In this document: one piece after another, positions 39,341 to 48,293 of the stretch
Numbering within the stretch: the stretch's first letter is position 1
Layout of the letters: each line of letters opens with the position of its first letter
Source of the DNA: Roseovarius litorisediminis
GTDB lineage: Bacteria > Pseudomonadota > Alphaproteobacteria > Rhodobacterales > Rhodobacteraceae
Direction of reading: 5' to 3'
DNA: 64,000 nt
Assembly: GCF_900172295.1 (NCBI RefSeq)
Contig: NZ_FWFL01000001.1
Location: 372,001 to 436,000, forward strand
Made by a program: the position numbers and the translations under genes
Notes under the pieces: model-generated
What the model was told of the DNA's origin: nothing
Databases searched by the model: none
What the model saw: the letters and a program-made list of their open reading frames with translations, nothing else

Positions 39341-41269
39341 TCAGGCGCGTTTTCCTGTGATCTGAGCAATGTTGAGCACATCAAGCACCTTGGCTTCTAT
39401 CTGTGCGGCGCCCAGACCCGCGACCCGGTACATATCTTCGGCACTGGCCTGATCAATGAAGATATCGGGCAATACCATCGAACGGAATTTAAGGCCGGCG
39501 TCGAAAACTGCGTTTTCAGCCAGAAGCTGGGCGACATGACTGCCAAAGCCGCCAACCGCGCCTTCTTCAATGGTAATAAGCGCCTCGTGACCGGCAGCAA
39601 GATCAAGGATCAGATCTTCGTCCAGAGGTTTGGCAAAGCGGGCGTCGGCAATCGTGGGTGTGATGCCCCGCGCAATCAGAGCTTCGGACGCCTTGAGAAC
39701 TTCACCCAGACGGGTCCCGAAGGACAGGATGGCAACACGGGATCCGTTTTGAATCATCCGGCCTTTACCGATTTCAAGAACCTCGCCCTTTTCGGGCATC
39801 TCAACCCCCTGCCCCTCGCCGCGGGGATAGCGAAAGGCGATGGGGCCGGTGTCATGGGCGACGGCGGTCGCGACCATATGCATAAGTTCGGCCTCGTCCG
39901 CTGCAGCCATGACCACAAAGCCGGGCAAGTTGGCAAGAAATGCGATGTCAAAACTGCCCGCATGGGTCGCACCGTCAGCGCCGACCAGTCCAGCGCGATC
40001 AATGGCAAAGCGCACCGGCAAACGTTGTATGGCCACGTCATGAACCACCTGATCGTAACCACGTTGCAGGAAGGTTGAATAAAGCGCGCAGAAGGGCTTC
40101 ATTCCACCTGCCGCAAGCCCGGCCGAAAAAGTCACAGCATGTTGTTCGGCGATGCCCACATCGAAGCAGCGCGACGGATAGCGGGTGGCAAAAAGATCAA
40201 GCCCGGTGCCATCAGGCATGGCCGCGGTAATGGCGCAGATCTTGTCGTCCTTTGCAGCGTGGGTCAGCAGCACCTCGGCAAACACTTTTGTATAGCTGGG
40301 CGCATTCGAGGGTGCCTTGACCTGTTTGCCCGTGACCATGTCGAATTTCGCGGTTGCGTGGCCACCGTCTCGCGCGGCCTCGGCAGGGGCATAGCCCTTG
40401 CCCTTTTTGGTAATCACGTGAATCAGGATCGGACCGGTCGCGCGCTGGCGCACGGTACGCAGGACCGGCAGCAACTGGGACATATCATGGCCGTCGATGG
40501 GGCCGACATAGCTGAAACCAAGTTCTTCAAAAAGCGTACCCCCAACGGCCAGGCCCTTGAGCATTTCCTTGGCCCGTCGGGCGCCTTCCTGAAAGGGTTC
40601 AGGCAGCAGGGATACGGCACCCTTGGCTGCGGCCTTGAATTCCTGAAACGGCTCACCGGCGTAAAGCCGCGAAAGATAAGATGATAAAGCGCCCACAGGC
40701 GGGGCGATAGACATTTCGTTGTCATTCAGAATGACAATCAGTCGTTTTTTGAGATGGCCTGCGTTGTTCATCGCCTCAAACGCCATGCCGGCACTCATGG
40801 CGCCATCCCCAATCACGGCAATTGCATCGCCGTGGCCGGTGTCACAGATGCCGCCCAGATCGCGGGCGACGGCAAAGCCAAGAGCGGCACTGATCGAGGT
40901 GGAACTATGGGCGGCCCCAAAAGGATCGTAGGGCGATTCAGAGCGTTTGGTGAACCCACTCAGGCCATCCTTTTGCCGAAGGGTACGGATGCGGTCACGT
41001 CTGCCGGTCAGAATTTTATGGGGATAACACTGGTGGCTGACATCCCAGATAATCTTGTCGCGGGGTGCATCAAAAACCGCATGCAAGGCCACGGTAAGTT
41101 CGACCACGCCAAGGCCTGCGCCCAGATGGCCGCCGGTTTCCGACACTGCTGAAAGGGTTTCGGCCCTCAGTTCGTGGGCCAATTGTGTCAGTTGCACGTC
41201 CGAAAACCGTTTCAGGTCTGCGGGGTTTGCAACCTGATCCAACAGCGGTGTTTCCGGACGGTTTGACAT
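39341..41269 (-). CDS. dxs: 1-deoxy-D-xylulose-5-phosphate synthase
   Basis: DXS (642 aa) condenses pyruvate and glyceraldehyde 3-phosphate with thiamine diphosphate, the entry step of the MEP isoprenoid pathway. Features: [34 protein letters not shown] (ThDP motif), VGPIDGHD, and transketolase C-terminal [13 protein letters not shown] and [13 protein letters not shown]. The start at 41269 follows GAGGGGCC. It is the last gene of xseB-ispA-dxs, 23 bp after ispA. Confidence 0.97.
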   Translation of the reverse strand: MSNRPETPLLDQVANPADLKRFSDVQLTQLAHELRAETLSAVSETGGHLGAGLGVVELTVALHAVFDAPRDKIIWDVSHQCYPHKILTGRRDRIRTLRQKDGLSGFTKRSESPYDPFGAAHSSTSISAALGFAVARDLGGICDTGHGDAIAVIGDGAMSAGMAFEAMNNAGHLKKRLIVILNDNEMSIAPPVGALSSYLSRLYAGEPFQEFKAAAKGAVSLLPEPFQEGARRAKEMLKGLAVGGTLFEELGFSYVGPIDGHDMSQLLPVLRTVRQRATGPILIHVITKKGKGYAPAEAARDGGHATAKFDMVTGKQVKAPSNAPSYTKVFAEVLLTHAAKDDKICAITAAMPDGTGLDLFATRYPSRCFDVGIAEQHAVTFSAGLAAGGMKPFCALYSTFLQRGYDQVVHDVAIQRLPVRFAIDRAGLVGADGATHAGSFDIAFLANLPGFVVMAAADEAELMHMVATAVAHDTGPIAFRYPRGEGQGVEMPEKGEVLEIGKGRMIQNGSRVAILSFGTRLGEVLKASEALIARGITPTIADARFAKPLDEDLILDLAAGHEALITIEEGAVGGFGSHVAQLLAENAVFDAGLKFRSMVLPDIFIDQASAEDMYRVAGLGAAQIEAKVLDVLNIAQITGKRA

Positions 41270-41292
41270 TTGGCCCCTCCTCGGGGTGATAC

Positions 41293-42159
41293 TCAGGTCT
41301 GACGCGAGATAACGAAGCGTGCGACCTGCTGCAAGGTATCCGCGTCCCCACCATAACAAGATATGGCCTCGCAGGCCTGCTCGACAAGGATTTCGGCGCG
41401 GCGTTTCGCCTCAACCAGCCCCAACAGAGAAACGAATGTCGCTTTACCTGCGGCAGCGTCCTTGCCAACGGCCTTACCTGCGGCAGTGGCATCGCCGGTG
41501 ACATCAATCACATCATCCTGAATCTGAAAGGCCAGCCCCAGGGCTTTGGCATAAGTCTGCAGCGGGGTGGGATCAGCCCCGGCCATCACTGCGCCACTGG
41601 TGGCGGACCACTCGATCAGTGCGCCGGTTTTGCCAGCCTGCAGATCGGTAATAGCCTCAAGTGTGAGCGGGGTTGGAGCGGTTTCCGCAGCAATATCCAG
41701 CGCCTGCCCCAGCACCATCCCCTGCCCGCCAGCGGCGCGCGCCAGGGTCAGGGCAAGATTGGCGCGCGTTTCGCCAGAGGCAGCGCCCTCTGGGTGGCTG
41801 ACCAGTTCGAAGGCCAGAGATTGCAGGGCGTCACCGACCAAGATCGCGGTTGCTTCGTCCCATTTTACATGCACGGTCGGCTGGCCCCGGCGCATGTCAT
41901 CATTGTCCATTGCGGGCAGGTCATCGTGCACCAGGCTATAGGCGTGCAGCGCCTCGATGGCACAGGCAGGCCAGAGGGCCGAGGATTCAGATACCCCGTG
42001 CAAGCGCGCGCTTTCCAGCACCAGAAAGGCACGGATGCGTTTGCCACCCCGGGTCGCATAGCGCATGCCCAGCGCGACATGGCCGTCACCAAAGGGGCTC
42101 AGAACCTGATCCAAATGGGATTGGACACGGGCTGCACCCTGCGCAAGACGGTCGTGCAT
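41293..42159 (-). CDS. ispA: Farnesyl/geranyl diphosphate synthase
   Basis: A 288-aa trans-prenyltransferase that extends DMAPP with IPP. The first aspartate-rich motif is [14 protein letters not shown] and the second [24 protein letters not shown] is the diphosphate site. Length and the residues before the first motif (YSLVH) fit the bacterial farnesyl diphosphate synthase class. It lies 5 bp after xseB and leads into dxs, placing precursor and prenyl synthesis in one unit. Confidence 0.95.
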   Translation of the reverse strand: MHDRLAQGAARVQSHLDQVLSPFGDGHVALGMRYATRGGKRIRAFLVLESARLHGVSESSALWPACAIEALHAYSLVHDDLPAMDNDDMRRGQPTVHVKWDEATAILVGDALQSLAFELVSHPEGAASGETRANLALTLARAAGGQGMVLGQALDIAAETAPTPLTLEAITDLQAGKTGALIEWSATSGAVMAGADPTPLQTYAKALGLAFQIQDDVIDVTGDATAAGKAVGKDAAAGKATFVSLLGLVEAKRRAEILVEQACEAISCYGGDADTLQQVARFVISRQT

Positions 42160-42164
42160 CGGAT

Positions 42165-42407
42165 TTAAAGACCTTCGACCGGGGTAGTTCCTGTGGGTTG
42201 CCCGTCACCGTCCAGCGTGATTGCGGCGACTTTTTCCTCCGCCTCTTTCAGCTTGGTCTCGCAGCGTTTTTTCAATTCGGCGCCGCGCTCATAAAGCTTG
42301 ATCGAATCATCCAGCGCCACATCCCCACGTTCCAGTTTGCCCACGACCTGTTCCAGTTCGGCCATAGCCTGTTCGAATGTCATCTCTGAAACGGGGGTAT
42401 CGGTCAT
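42165..42407 (-). CDS. xseB: Exodeoxyribonuclease VII small subunit
   Basis: XseB (80 aa) is the regulatory subunit of exonuclease VII. It has the helical pair SEMTFEQAMAELEQVVGKLERGDVALDDSIKLYERGAELKKRCETKL, the whole conserved core. The start at 42407 (MTDTPVSE) is favoured over an upstream frame. First of the xseB-ispA-dxs unit, as in many proteobacteria. Confidence 0.95.
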   Translation of the reverse strand: MTDTPVSEMTFEQAMAELEQVVGKLERGDVALDDSIKLYERGAELKKRCETKLKEAEEKVAAITLDGDGQPTGTTPVEGL

Positions 42408-42499
42408 ATCTGCTATCCTGTGGCTGGCGGCATTCCGGCGCAGCATAGACGGCGCGGCGCCGGGGTTCAATTTGATTGACGATCCATTGCATGGCCAGT

Positions 42500-44041
42500 T
42501 CAGCGCCCTTTGAAAAACCCGCCCAGAATGCCCCGCACGATGCGGCGGCCGGTGGTACCTTTCAGCTCTTTCAGGACAATGTTGGTAACGGCCTTGCCGA
42601 TGCTGCCCCCAAGGCTTGGACCCTTCGAGGTGGAGCGGGGCACGCTTTTGCCAGTATACCGGCGACCGGCGTTGAATTCGCGGATCGCCGGGGACAGGTC
42701 TTCGGCCTCTGCTTCGGCTTTTTCGGCTTCTTTGGCAGCAGTTGCCGCGCGGTCGGCCAGAATCTCGTAGGCTGATTTTCGGTCCAGCAAGGCCTCGTAT
42801 TTTCCAGCCACGGGCGAGCCTGCCATGACCTGCCGGCGGGTTGCGTCGTCAATCGGGCCAAGTTTTGAAGAAGGTGGACGGATCAGCGTGCGTTCGACGA
42901 TACCCGGCACGCCTTTGTTTTCCAGCATCGAGGTGACAGCCTCGCCCACGCCGACATCGCGGATCGCATCGACTGTATCAAAGCGCGGATTTGGGCGATA
43001 GGTCTCGGCAGCGCGTGTCAGCGCCTTTTGATCGCGGGCTGTAAAGGCGCGCAGGGCGTGCTGAATCCGGTTGCCAAGCTGGCCCAGAATATCCTCGGGC
43101 ACATCATCGGGGTTCTGGGTGATGAAATATATGCCAACACCTTTGGAGCGAATAAGACGGGCGACCTGCTCGACCTTGTCCACAAGCGCCTTTGGGGCAT
43201 CATCAAACAACAGATGTGCCTCGTCGAAGAAGAAGACAAGTTTGGGTTTGTCTGGATCGCCCACTTCGGGCAATTCCTCGAACAGTTCGCTTAAAAGCCA
43301 CAGCAGGAAAGTGGCATAGAGCCGGGGTGATCCCATCAACTTGTCCGAGGCCAGGATATTGATTCGTCCACGCCCATCGGCATCGGTTTGCATGAGATCA
43401 GCCAGATCAAGGGCCGGTTCACCAAAAAGTTTGGCGCCACCCTGATTTTCAAGCACCAGCAACTGGCGCTGGATAGCCCCCACCGACTGAGTGGAAACAT
43501 TGCCATAGCGCAAAGATAGCTCTTTGCCATTCTCCCCGACCCAGACCAACAGGGCCTGAAGGTCCTTGAGGTCAAGCAACGGCATGCCTTCTTCATCGGC
43601 GACCCGAAAGGCGATGTTCATCACACCTTCTTGTGCATCGGTCAGTTCTAGCAGACGCGACAGTAACAGCGGGCCCATTTCGGCCAGCGTGGTGCGGACA
43701 GGATGCCCCTGTTCGCCCAGCAGGTCCCAGAAAGTGACTGGAAAACTGTCATAGCAATAGTCTGTCAGGCCGATGGTTGCCGCGCGTTCGGTAAAGGCAC
43801 CGTGCAGCTTGAATGTGTCGCTGCCCGGGGCTGCCAGACCCGAAAGATCACCCTTCACATCGGACAGGAAAACCGGCACGCCGGCAGCGGAAAAACCTTC
43901 GGCCAGGATTTGCAGGGTTACGGTCTTACCGGTCCCGGTAGCCCCCGCAATCAGGCCGTGCCGGTTGGCATATTTATGTATCAGGCCTTGTTTGACGCCG
44001 TAATCCTTGCCACCACCACCGATAAAAACCTTATTTTCCAA
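42500..44041 (-). CDS. HerA-like P-loop ATPase (DUF853)
   Basis: A 513-aa ATPase of the HerA/FtsK superfamily, DUF853 type (YjgR in E. coli). Walker A GATGTGKT is at residues 33-40, Walker B FFFDEAH around residue 265, and arginine finger and sensor motifs follow (GVGIYFITQNPDDVPEDILGQLGNRIQHAL). The C-terminal third is coiled and Ala/Glu-rich, then basic. Function is not established; HerA relatives move DNA during repair. Alone in its transcription unit. Confidence 0.9.
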   Translation of the reverse strand: MENKVFIGGGGKDYGVKQGLIHKYANRHGLIAGATGTGKTVTLQILAEGFSAAGVPVFLSDVKGDLSGLAAPGSDTFKLHGAFTERAATIGLTDYCYDSFPVTFWDLLGEQGHPVRTTLAEMGPLLLSRLLELTDAQEGVMNIAFRVADEEGMPLLDLKDLQALLVWVGENGKELSLRYGNVSTQSVGAIQRQLLVLENQGGAKLFGEPALDLADLMQTDADGRGRINILASDKLMGSPRLYATFLLWLLSELFEELPEVGDPDKPKLVFFFDEAHLLFDDAPKALVDKVEQVARLIRSKGVGIYFITQNPDDVPEDILGQLGNRIQHALRAFTARDQKALTRAAETYRPNPRFDTVDAIRDVGVGEAVTSMLENKGVPGIVERTLIRPPSSKLGPIDDATRRQVMAGSPVAGKYEALLDRKSAYEILADRAATAAKEAEKAEAEAEDLSPAIREFNAGRRYTGKSVPRSTSKGPSLGGSIGKAVTNIVLKELKGTTGRRIVRGILGGFFKGR

Positions 44042-44169
44042 GGCAATCGCCCCCTGTCCAAATTAAATCACGTTCTGAACATACTAAGTTAAACTTTACC
44101 CGTCAGTATGAATCGCATCCCTTGCCGCATGTCCTCGTGGCTTTGGGATGACTTCCTCCCTGTCAGACT

Positions 44170-44197
44170 GACCGCACCCCCGGTGCGGTCTTTTTTT
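44170..44197 (+). terminator. Orphan intrinsic terminator
   Basis: GACCGCAC (44170-44177) pairs with GTGCGGTC (44183-44190), then seven T. There is no plus-strand gene upstream, as the flanking ATPase gene reads the other way. Confidence 0.8.
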
Positions 44198-44294
44198 CGT
44201 GAATTTTTGTACTTGGCCTGTTGACGGATAGCGGTAACTGTCATAGCGTCCCGACCAATAACTAAGTCGGCCAGTCCGACGGGGAGATAATATA

Positions 44295-44324
44295 GAAAGA
44301 GGCCGAGAGGCCTCTTTCTTGTTT
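44295..44324 (+). terminator. Second orphan hairpin terminator
   Basis: GAAAGAGGCC (44295-44304) and GGCCTCTTTC (44309-44318) form a perfect 10-bp stem with a GAGA loop, followed by TTGTTTT. It could end a short RNA starting after TTGACG at 44220, about 75 nt upstream. Confidence 0.7.
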
Positions 44325-44469
44325 TCACCCGAAAAAGATTTAAATTGCCGGACATGGAATGGCGGGAAACCGCCCTGATCAACATCTTCATATGCGTTTT
44401 CTATCCTGACACTGCCAGTGACCCATGATAGAGCGCGCTCAGAACTTCAAAGTCACAAACGGGGAAAAC

Positions 44470-45144
44470 ATGCCCAGATTTCTTTCGACCCTGCCATTGG
44501 TCACCCTTCTTATTCTCGGAACAGCCGCCTCCGCTCAGGAGACAACAACTGGAACGACCGAGACTGAGTCAACCACTCAGACTGAAACGCAAGCCGAAGG
44601 TAGCACAGCTACCGGTGCCGCCTCTGAAAACGCCCCTCAGGAAGAGGAAAGTGCCGCTGATACCGGGCTGGACATGGGCAAAGAGGTTCAGGAAGACCCG
44701 ACTTATATCAAAGCTACTTACGGTGACTGGGATCTTAAATGCTTCCGCAGCGAGGGTGAGGAGGATCTTTGTCAGATGTACCAGCTTTTGCGTGAAGATG
44801 CGGGCAACCCGGTTGCAGAGTTCAGCATTTATCGGTTGCCCGAGGGGCAACAAGCCGTGGCAGGCGCGACCCTGGTCGTACCGCTGGGGACGCTTCTTAG
44901 CAAAGAAATGCAACTTTCAATCGATGGTGGAAAACCGAAAACCTATCCCTATTCGTTTTGCACCATGATTGGATGCTTTTCCCGGCTCGGTCTTTCCGCC
45001 AGCGATATCGAAGCTCTGAAACGTGGTGTCGAGGCCAACCTGCAGATCGTGCCCGCCCAGGCACCGGATCAGGTTGTCAACATCAAGGCGTCGTTGAAAG
45101 GATTTACAGCGGCATTCGAGAATGCCTCGACCATCCGACGCTAA
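44470..45144 (+). CDS. Invasion-associated locus B (IalB) family protein
   Basis: A 224-aa secreted protein: signal peptide to residue 22 (ASA), a Thr/Glu/Ser-rich spacer of about 55 residues, then the IalB domain with TYGDWDLKCFRSEGEEDLCQMYQLL and FCTMIGCFSRLGLS. Its four cysteines probably form two disulfides. IalB was named for erythrocyte invasion in Bartonella, but in free-living alphaproteobacteria the role is unknown. A terminator hairpin follows. Confidence 0.88.
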   Translation: MPRFLSTLPLVTLLILGTAASAQETTTGTTETESTTQTETQAEGSTATGAASENAPQEEESAADTGLDMGKEVQEDPTYIKATYGDWDLKCFRSEGEEDLCQMYQLLREDAGNPVAEFSIYRLPEGQQAVAGATLVVPLGTLLSKEMQLSIDGGKPKTYPYSFCTMIGCFSRLGLSASDIEALKRGVEANLQIVPAQAPDQVVNIKASLKGFTAAFENASTIRR

Positions 45145-45165
45145 TCGCACAAACAGTTGAATTTC

Positions 45166-45197
45166 ATGGCGCTGCCCAACCGGGTGGCGCCATTTTC
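45166..45197 (+). terminator. Intrinsic terminator of the IalB-like gene
   Basis: ATGGCGC (45166-45172) pairs with GCGCCAT (45187-45193), then TTTTCTT. Confidence 0.7.
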
Positions 45198-45254
45198 TTG
45201 AATGCCCCCTGCTTTGATTTTTTTCGCCCGGGTTTCAAAAGACCCGTGTAAAAC

Positions 45255-45668
45255 ATGCGGAATGCTTATCAAGTTCTCAGGGGGGAAACACGCGTGACAG
45301 CACAGAAGACGATCGAGTATTTCAGTTATTATCTTTTGGTTCTTGGGGCGTGTCTTGTATTTGCACCTGCCCTTATGGCTGCATTTATTTTACTTCCACC
45401 GCCTGCCGACAATAACATTCTTTTTGTTGGCTTCCTGGTGTTGGTGCTGGCCTATTATTACTGGCGTATGGCGCGCGACACGAACACGGCTTTTTTCCAG
45501 GCCACGGTCATTGGTCGACTGGGCCTTTTTCTGGCCACGCTGATCTGGGTGGTCTTCGCCGGGCTTGCCGCCAATTATCTTGTAATTTTAGCCATAGATG
45601 CAGCCGGGGCGCTTTGGACAGCCAATGCGCTGAAGCGCCAGGGGGATGCCGGTTTCAAATTTGTCTGA
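45255..45668 (+). CDS. Small polytopic membrane protein, unknown
   Basis: A 137-aa protein with about four hydrophobic spans (residues 25-47, 53-70, 83-104, 105-125) and short basic ends. I do not recognise a named family. The start could also be a GTG at 45294 that follows a GGGGGAAAC ribosome site more closely. It is convergent with the ketoacyl synthase gene, 7 bp apart. Confidence 0.65.
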   Translation: MRNAYQVLRGETRVTAQKTIEYFSYYLLVLGACLVFAPALMAAFILLPPPADNNILFVGFLVLVLAYYYWRMARDTNTAFFQATVIGRLGLFLATLIWVVFAGLAANYLVILAIDAAGALWTANALKRQGDAGFKFV

Positions 45669-45675
45669 GGCTGGC

Positions 45676-46887
45676 TCAGGTAAAACGGCGTAGCGCGAGC
45701 ACTGCGTTGAGACCACCAAAGGCAAAGGCATTGGACAGGGCCACGTCAACTATAGCCTCGCGCGCCTCGTTGGGCACAACATCCAGTGCGCATTCCGGAT
45801 CTGGCTCTTCATATCCGATCGTCGGGGCGATCACCCCGTCGCGCAGGGCCATGATACAAGCCAGCAATTCAACCGCACCGGTGCCGCCGATCAGGTGACC
45901 ATGCATTGATTTGGTTGAGCTGATCAACAGCTTGTCGGCATGAGCCCCAAAGACATCCGCCACAGCGGCGCATTCGGTTTTATCGTTGGCGGCCGTACCA
46001 GTGCCGTGGGCGTTGATATATCCCACCTCCGACAGGTCGATGCGCGCATCCTGTAGCGCACCTTTGATCGCGCGGGCAGCCCCCTGTTTTGATGGCATCA
46101 CGATGTCAGCAGCGTCGGACGACATGGCGAAACCAGCCACTTCGGCCAAAATGGCAGCGCCGCGTTTTTTGGCATGCTCAAGCTCTTCAAACACGAAAAC
46201 GCCCGCGCCCTCGCCCTGCACCATGCCGTTTCGGTTGGCTGAGAACGGCCGGCAGGCGTCCTTGGACATTACGCGCAGCCCTTCCCATGCTTTTACCCCG
46301 CCGAAACACAGCATGGATTCCGATCCGCCGGTGACCATCACCGGACTTACGCCGCCATGCACCATCTGAAACGCCTGCGCCATCGCATGATTGGAAGACG
46401 CACAGGCCGTCGAAACAGTAAAGCTGGGACCTTTGAGGTTGAACTCCATAGATACATGGCTGGCAGCTGCGTTGTTCATCAGCTTGGGCACGACAAACGG
46501 GTGAACCCGGTTTTTGCCATCTTCATAAACCGAACGATAATTGTCATCCAGCGTGGTCATGCCACCGCCAGAGTTGCCTAGAACAACCCCTGCCCTTGCA
46601 GCCAACTCGCCGGAAAACTCAAGACCCGCCTGCGCGATTGCCTCGCGGGCGGCGATTAAAGTGAATTGTGTGAAACGATCATAAAGCGCAAGCTGCTGTC
46701 GATTGAAGCGGGTTTCAGGCTGGTAATTCTTGACCTGTCCGCCAATGCGGATCGACAGACGTTCAACGTCGCGAAATTCAAGCTCAGAGATTCCGCAGCG
46801 GCCTTCCCGCATGGCCTCAAGGGTTTCAGGCACCGACGTGCCCAAAGAATTGATCGTCCCGGCGCCGGTAATGACAACGCGTTTCAC
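45676..46887 (-). CDS. Beta-ketoacyl-ACP synthase II-type (FabF-like)
   Basis: A 403-aa condensing enzyme: active-site Cys162 in STACASSNHAM, His in NAHGTGTAANDKTE and KSMHGHLIGGTGAVE, and the closing NAFAFGGLNAVL loop. It elongates acyl chains on an acyl carrier protein. Sequence is divergent from housekeeping FabF, and it is translationally coupled to a dedicated ACP gene (ATGA overlap), so it likely makes a special acyl chain. Last of an operon with lpxD and acp. Confidence 0.92.
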   Translation of the reverse strand: MKRVVITGAGTINSLGTSVPETLEAMREGRCGISELEFRDVERLSIRIGGQVKNYQPETRFNRQQLALYDRFTQFTLIAAREAIAQAGLEFSGELAARAGVVLGNSGGGMTTLDDNYRSVYEDGKNRVHPFVVPKLMNNAAASHVSMEFNLKGPSFTVSTACASSNHAMAQAFQMVHGGVSPVMVTGGSESMLCFGGVKAWEGLRVMSKDACRPFSANRNGMVQGEGAGVFVFEELEHAKKRGAAILAEVAGFAMSSDAADIVMPSKQGAARAIKGALQDARIDLSEVGYINAHGTGTAANDKTECAAVADVFGAHADKLLISSTKSMHGHLIGGTGAVELLACIMALRDGVIAPTIGYEEPDPECALDVVPNEAREAIVDVALSNAFAFGGLNAVLALRRFT

Positions 46888-47141
46888 GACTGCTCTTTCA
46901 CCAGCTTTTCGATACCCGAGACGATGGACCTGACCGATGAAATGTCAAAATCACCTTCCTGTGGTTCGTTCGCATTGAACGGAACCGAGATGTCAAATTC
47001 TTCCTCGATAGCGAAAATACTTTCGACCAGCCCAAGGCTGTCGATACCCAGATCCTTTAAAGTGCTGTCCAGAGTCACATCCGAGGGTTCCAATACGGCC
47101 TGCTCGGCGATGATTGCAATGACACGATCCGTGATGTTCAT
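46884..47141 (-). CDS. Dedicated acyl carrier protein
   Basis: An 85-aa ACP with the phosphopantetheine serine at residue 35 in DLGIDSLGLVES. The acidic helix II SIFAIEEEFDISVPF is followed by a longer, atypical loop (NANEPQEGDFDISSV) than in housekeeping AcpP, somewhat like rhizobial AcpXL. ATG 47141 is chosen over GTG 47150 because GGAAGG is properly spaced. It sits between lpxD and the ketoacyl synthase. Confidence 0.9.
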   Translation of the reverse strand: MNITDRVIAIIAEQAVLEPSDVTLDSTLKDLGIDSLGLVESIFAIEEEFDISVPFNANEPQEGDFDISSVRSIVSGIEKLVKEQS

Positions 47142-47174
47142 TCCCGACACCTTCCAGCTTGTTCCGCGGTGGAT

Positions 47175-48266
47175 TTAGTCATTCGATGTAGGTTTAGAAA
47201 CTGTTTTTTTAAGTTGCGCAACATCATCGAATAACCGCTTGAGCCGACGGACACCTTTGAAAACCTCCATTGTGGTTTCCATCTTCATCGCCGGATAGCC
47301 CAGCATGACGCGACCCTCGGGAATGTTGGACAGCACGATGGTGCCGCCGCCGGTGATCACGTTATCGCCAATGAAAATATTATCGCTGACACCGGTCTGG
47401 CCAGCCAGAACAACATTGTTGCCGATCCGCGTCGAGCCTGCGATGCCGACATGACCGCACAGCAGACAGTCATTGCCGATCTCAACATTATGGCCAATCA
47501 TCACCAGGTTGTCGATTTTGGTGCCGTTGCCGATACGGGTGTCGCGGATGGTGCCGCGGTCGATGGTGCAGTTGGCGCCCAATTCTACATCGTCACCGAT
47601 GCTGACCGCCCCAAGGCTATGGATACGCGTCCAGCTTTGTGCAGTCGTGTCGCCCTGATCCCCCAACGTCTGGCGGGCCTGTTCGACTGAAGATTTTTCC
47701 GGCGTGACATAAGAAAAACCGTCACCTCCCACAACCGCACCGGGCTGCGCAATGAAACGCTCGCCAATCCTAACTCGGGCACCGATGCGCACACCTTCGC
47801 GCAGAAAGCCCTTTGTGCCAACCATCGCGTCTGTGCCGACAAAACTTTGCGGGCCAATTACTGTGCCAGCACCAATTTTTGCGCCTGCGCAGATAACGGC
47901 CAAGGGCCCGACAGTGACGCCAGCACCCAGTTCGGCAGTGGGGTCAACGACGGCTGAGGGGTGAACGCCATCGCCCCATCCCTGCCCGGTGTCCATCATG
48001 GCCGTAAGCCCTGACATCACGTAACGCGGGCGGGGCGCGACAATTGCGGCCTCCAGCCCAAGCGCCTGCCAGTCCGCCCCGTCCCAAACCATGGCGGCAC
48101 GGGCCGCGCCGCGCGGCAAGCTTTCGGCATATTCGGGCTTCATCGCCAAAGCCAGGTCACGTGCGGTGGCATCAACGGGCTCCGCGACGCCGTCAATTTC
48201 CAAATCAACGGCGCCAAAGGCCATGGCCCCTAACGCCGTCGCAATCTGATCAATCGTGTAAGCCAT
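47175..48266 (-). CDS. lpxD: UDP-3-O-acylglucosamine N-acyltransferase (LpxD family)
   Basis: A 363-aa LpxD-type enzyme, which N-acylates UDP-3-O-acyl-glucosamine in lipid A synthesis. An N-terminal uridine-binding domain (about 1-105) is followed by left-handed beta-helix hexapeptide repeats (about 106-310) with the catalytic-histidine segment MIGHNVEIGND, then a C-terminal helix. It is not in the usual bamA-lpxD-fabZ-lpxA cluster but next to an ACP and ketoacyl synthase, so it may be a second, specialised copy. ATG 48266 follows GGGGAG. Confidence 0.88.
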   Translation of the reverse strand: MAYTIDQIATALGAMAFGAVDLEIDGVAEPVDATARDLALAMKPEYAESLPRGAARAAMVWDGADWQALGLEAAIVAPRPRYVMSGLTAMMDTGQGWGDGVHPSAVVDPTAELGAGVTVGPLAVICAGAKIGAGTVIGPQSFVGTDAMVGTKGFLREGVRIGARVRIGERFIAQPGAVVGGDGFSYVTPEKSSVEQARQTLGDQGDTTAQSWTRIHSLGAVSIGDDVELGANCTIDRGTIRDTRIGNGTKIDNLVMIGHNVEIGNDCLLCGHVGIAGSTRIGNNVVLAGQTGVSDNIFIGDNVITGGGTIVLSNIPEGRVMLGYPAMKMETTMEVFKGVRRLKRLFDDVAQLKKTVSKPTSND

Positions 48267-48293
48267 CACACTCCCCTAGTCTTGGGGAGTCGT

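Larger units (their letters stand above)
44042..44469. other. 428-bp gap with two hairpin terminators
   Basis: No supported protein gene. Two terminator-like hairpins (44170-44197 and 44295-44324) lie on the plus strand with no gene ending before them, implying one or two short transcripts. The promoter of the IalB-like gene lies at the right end. Confidence 0.55.
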
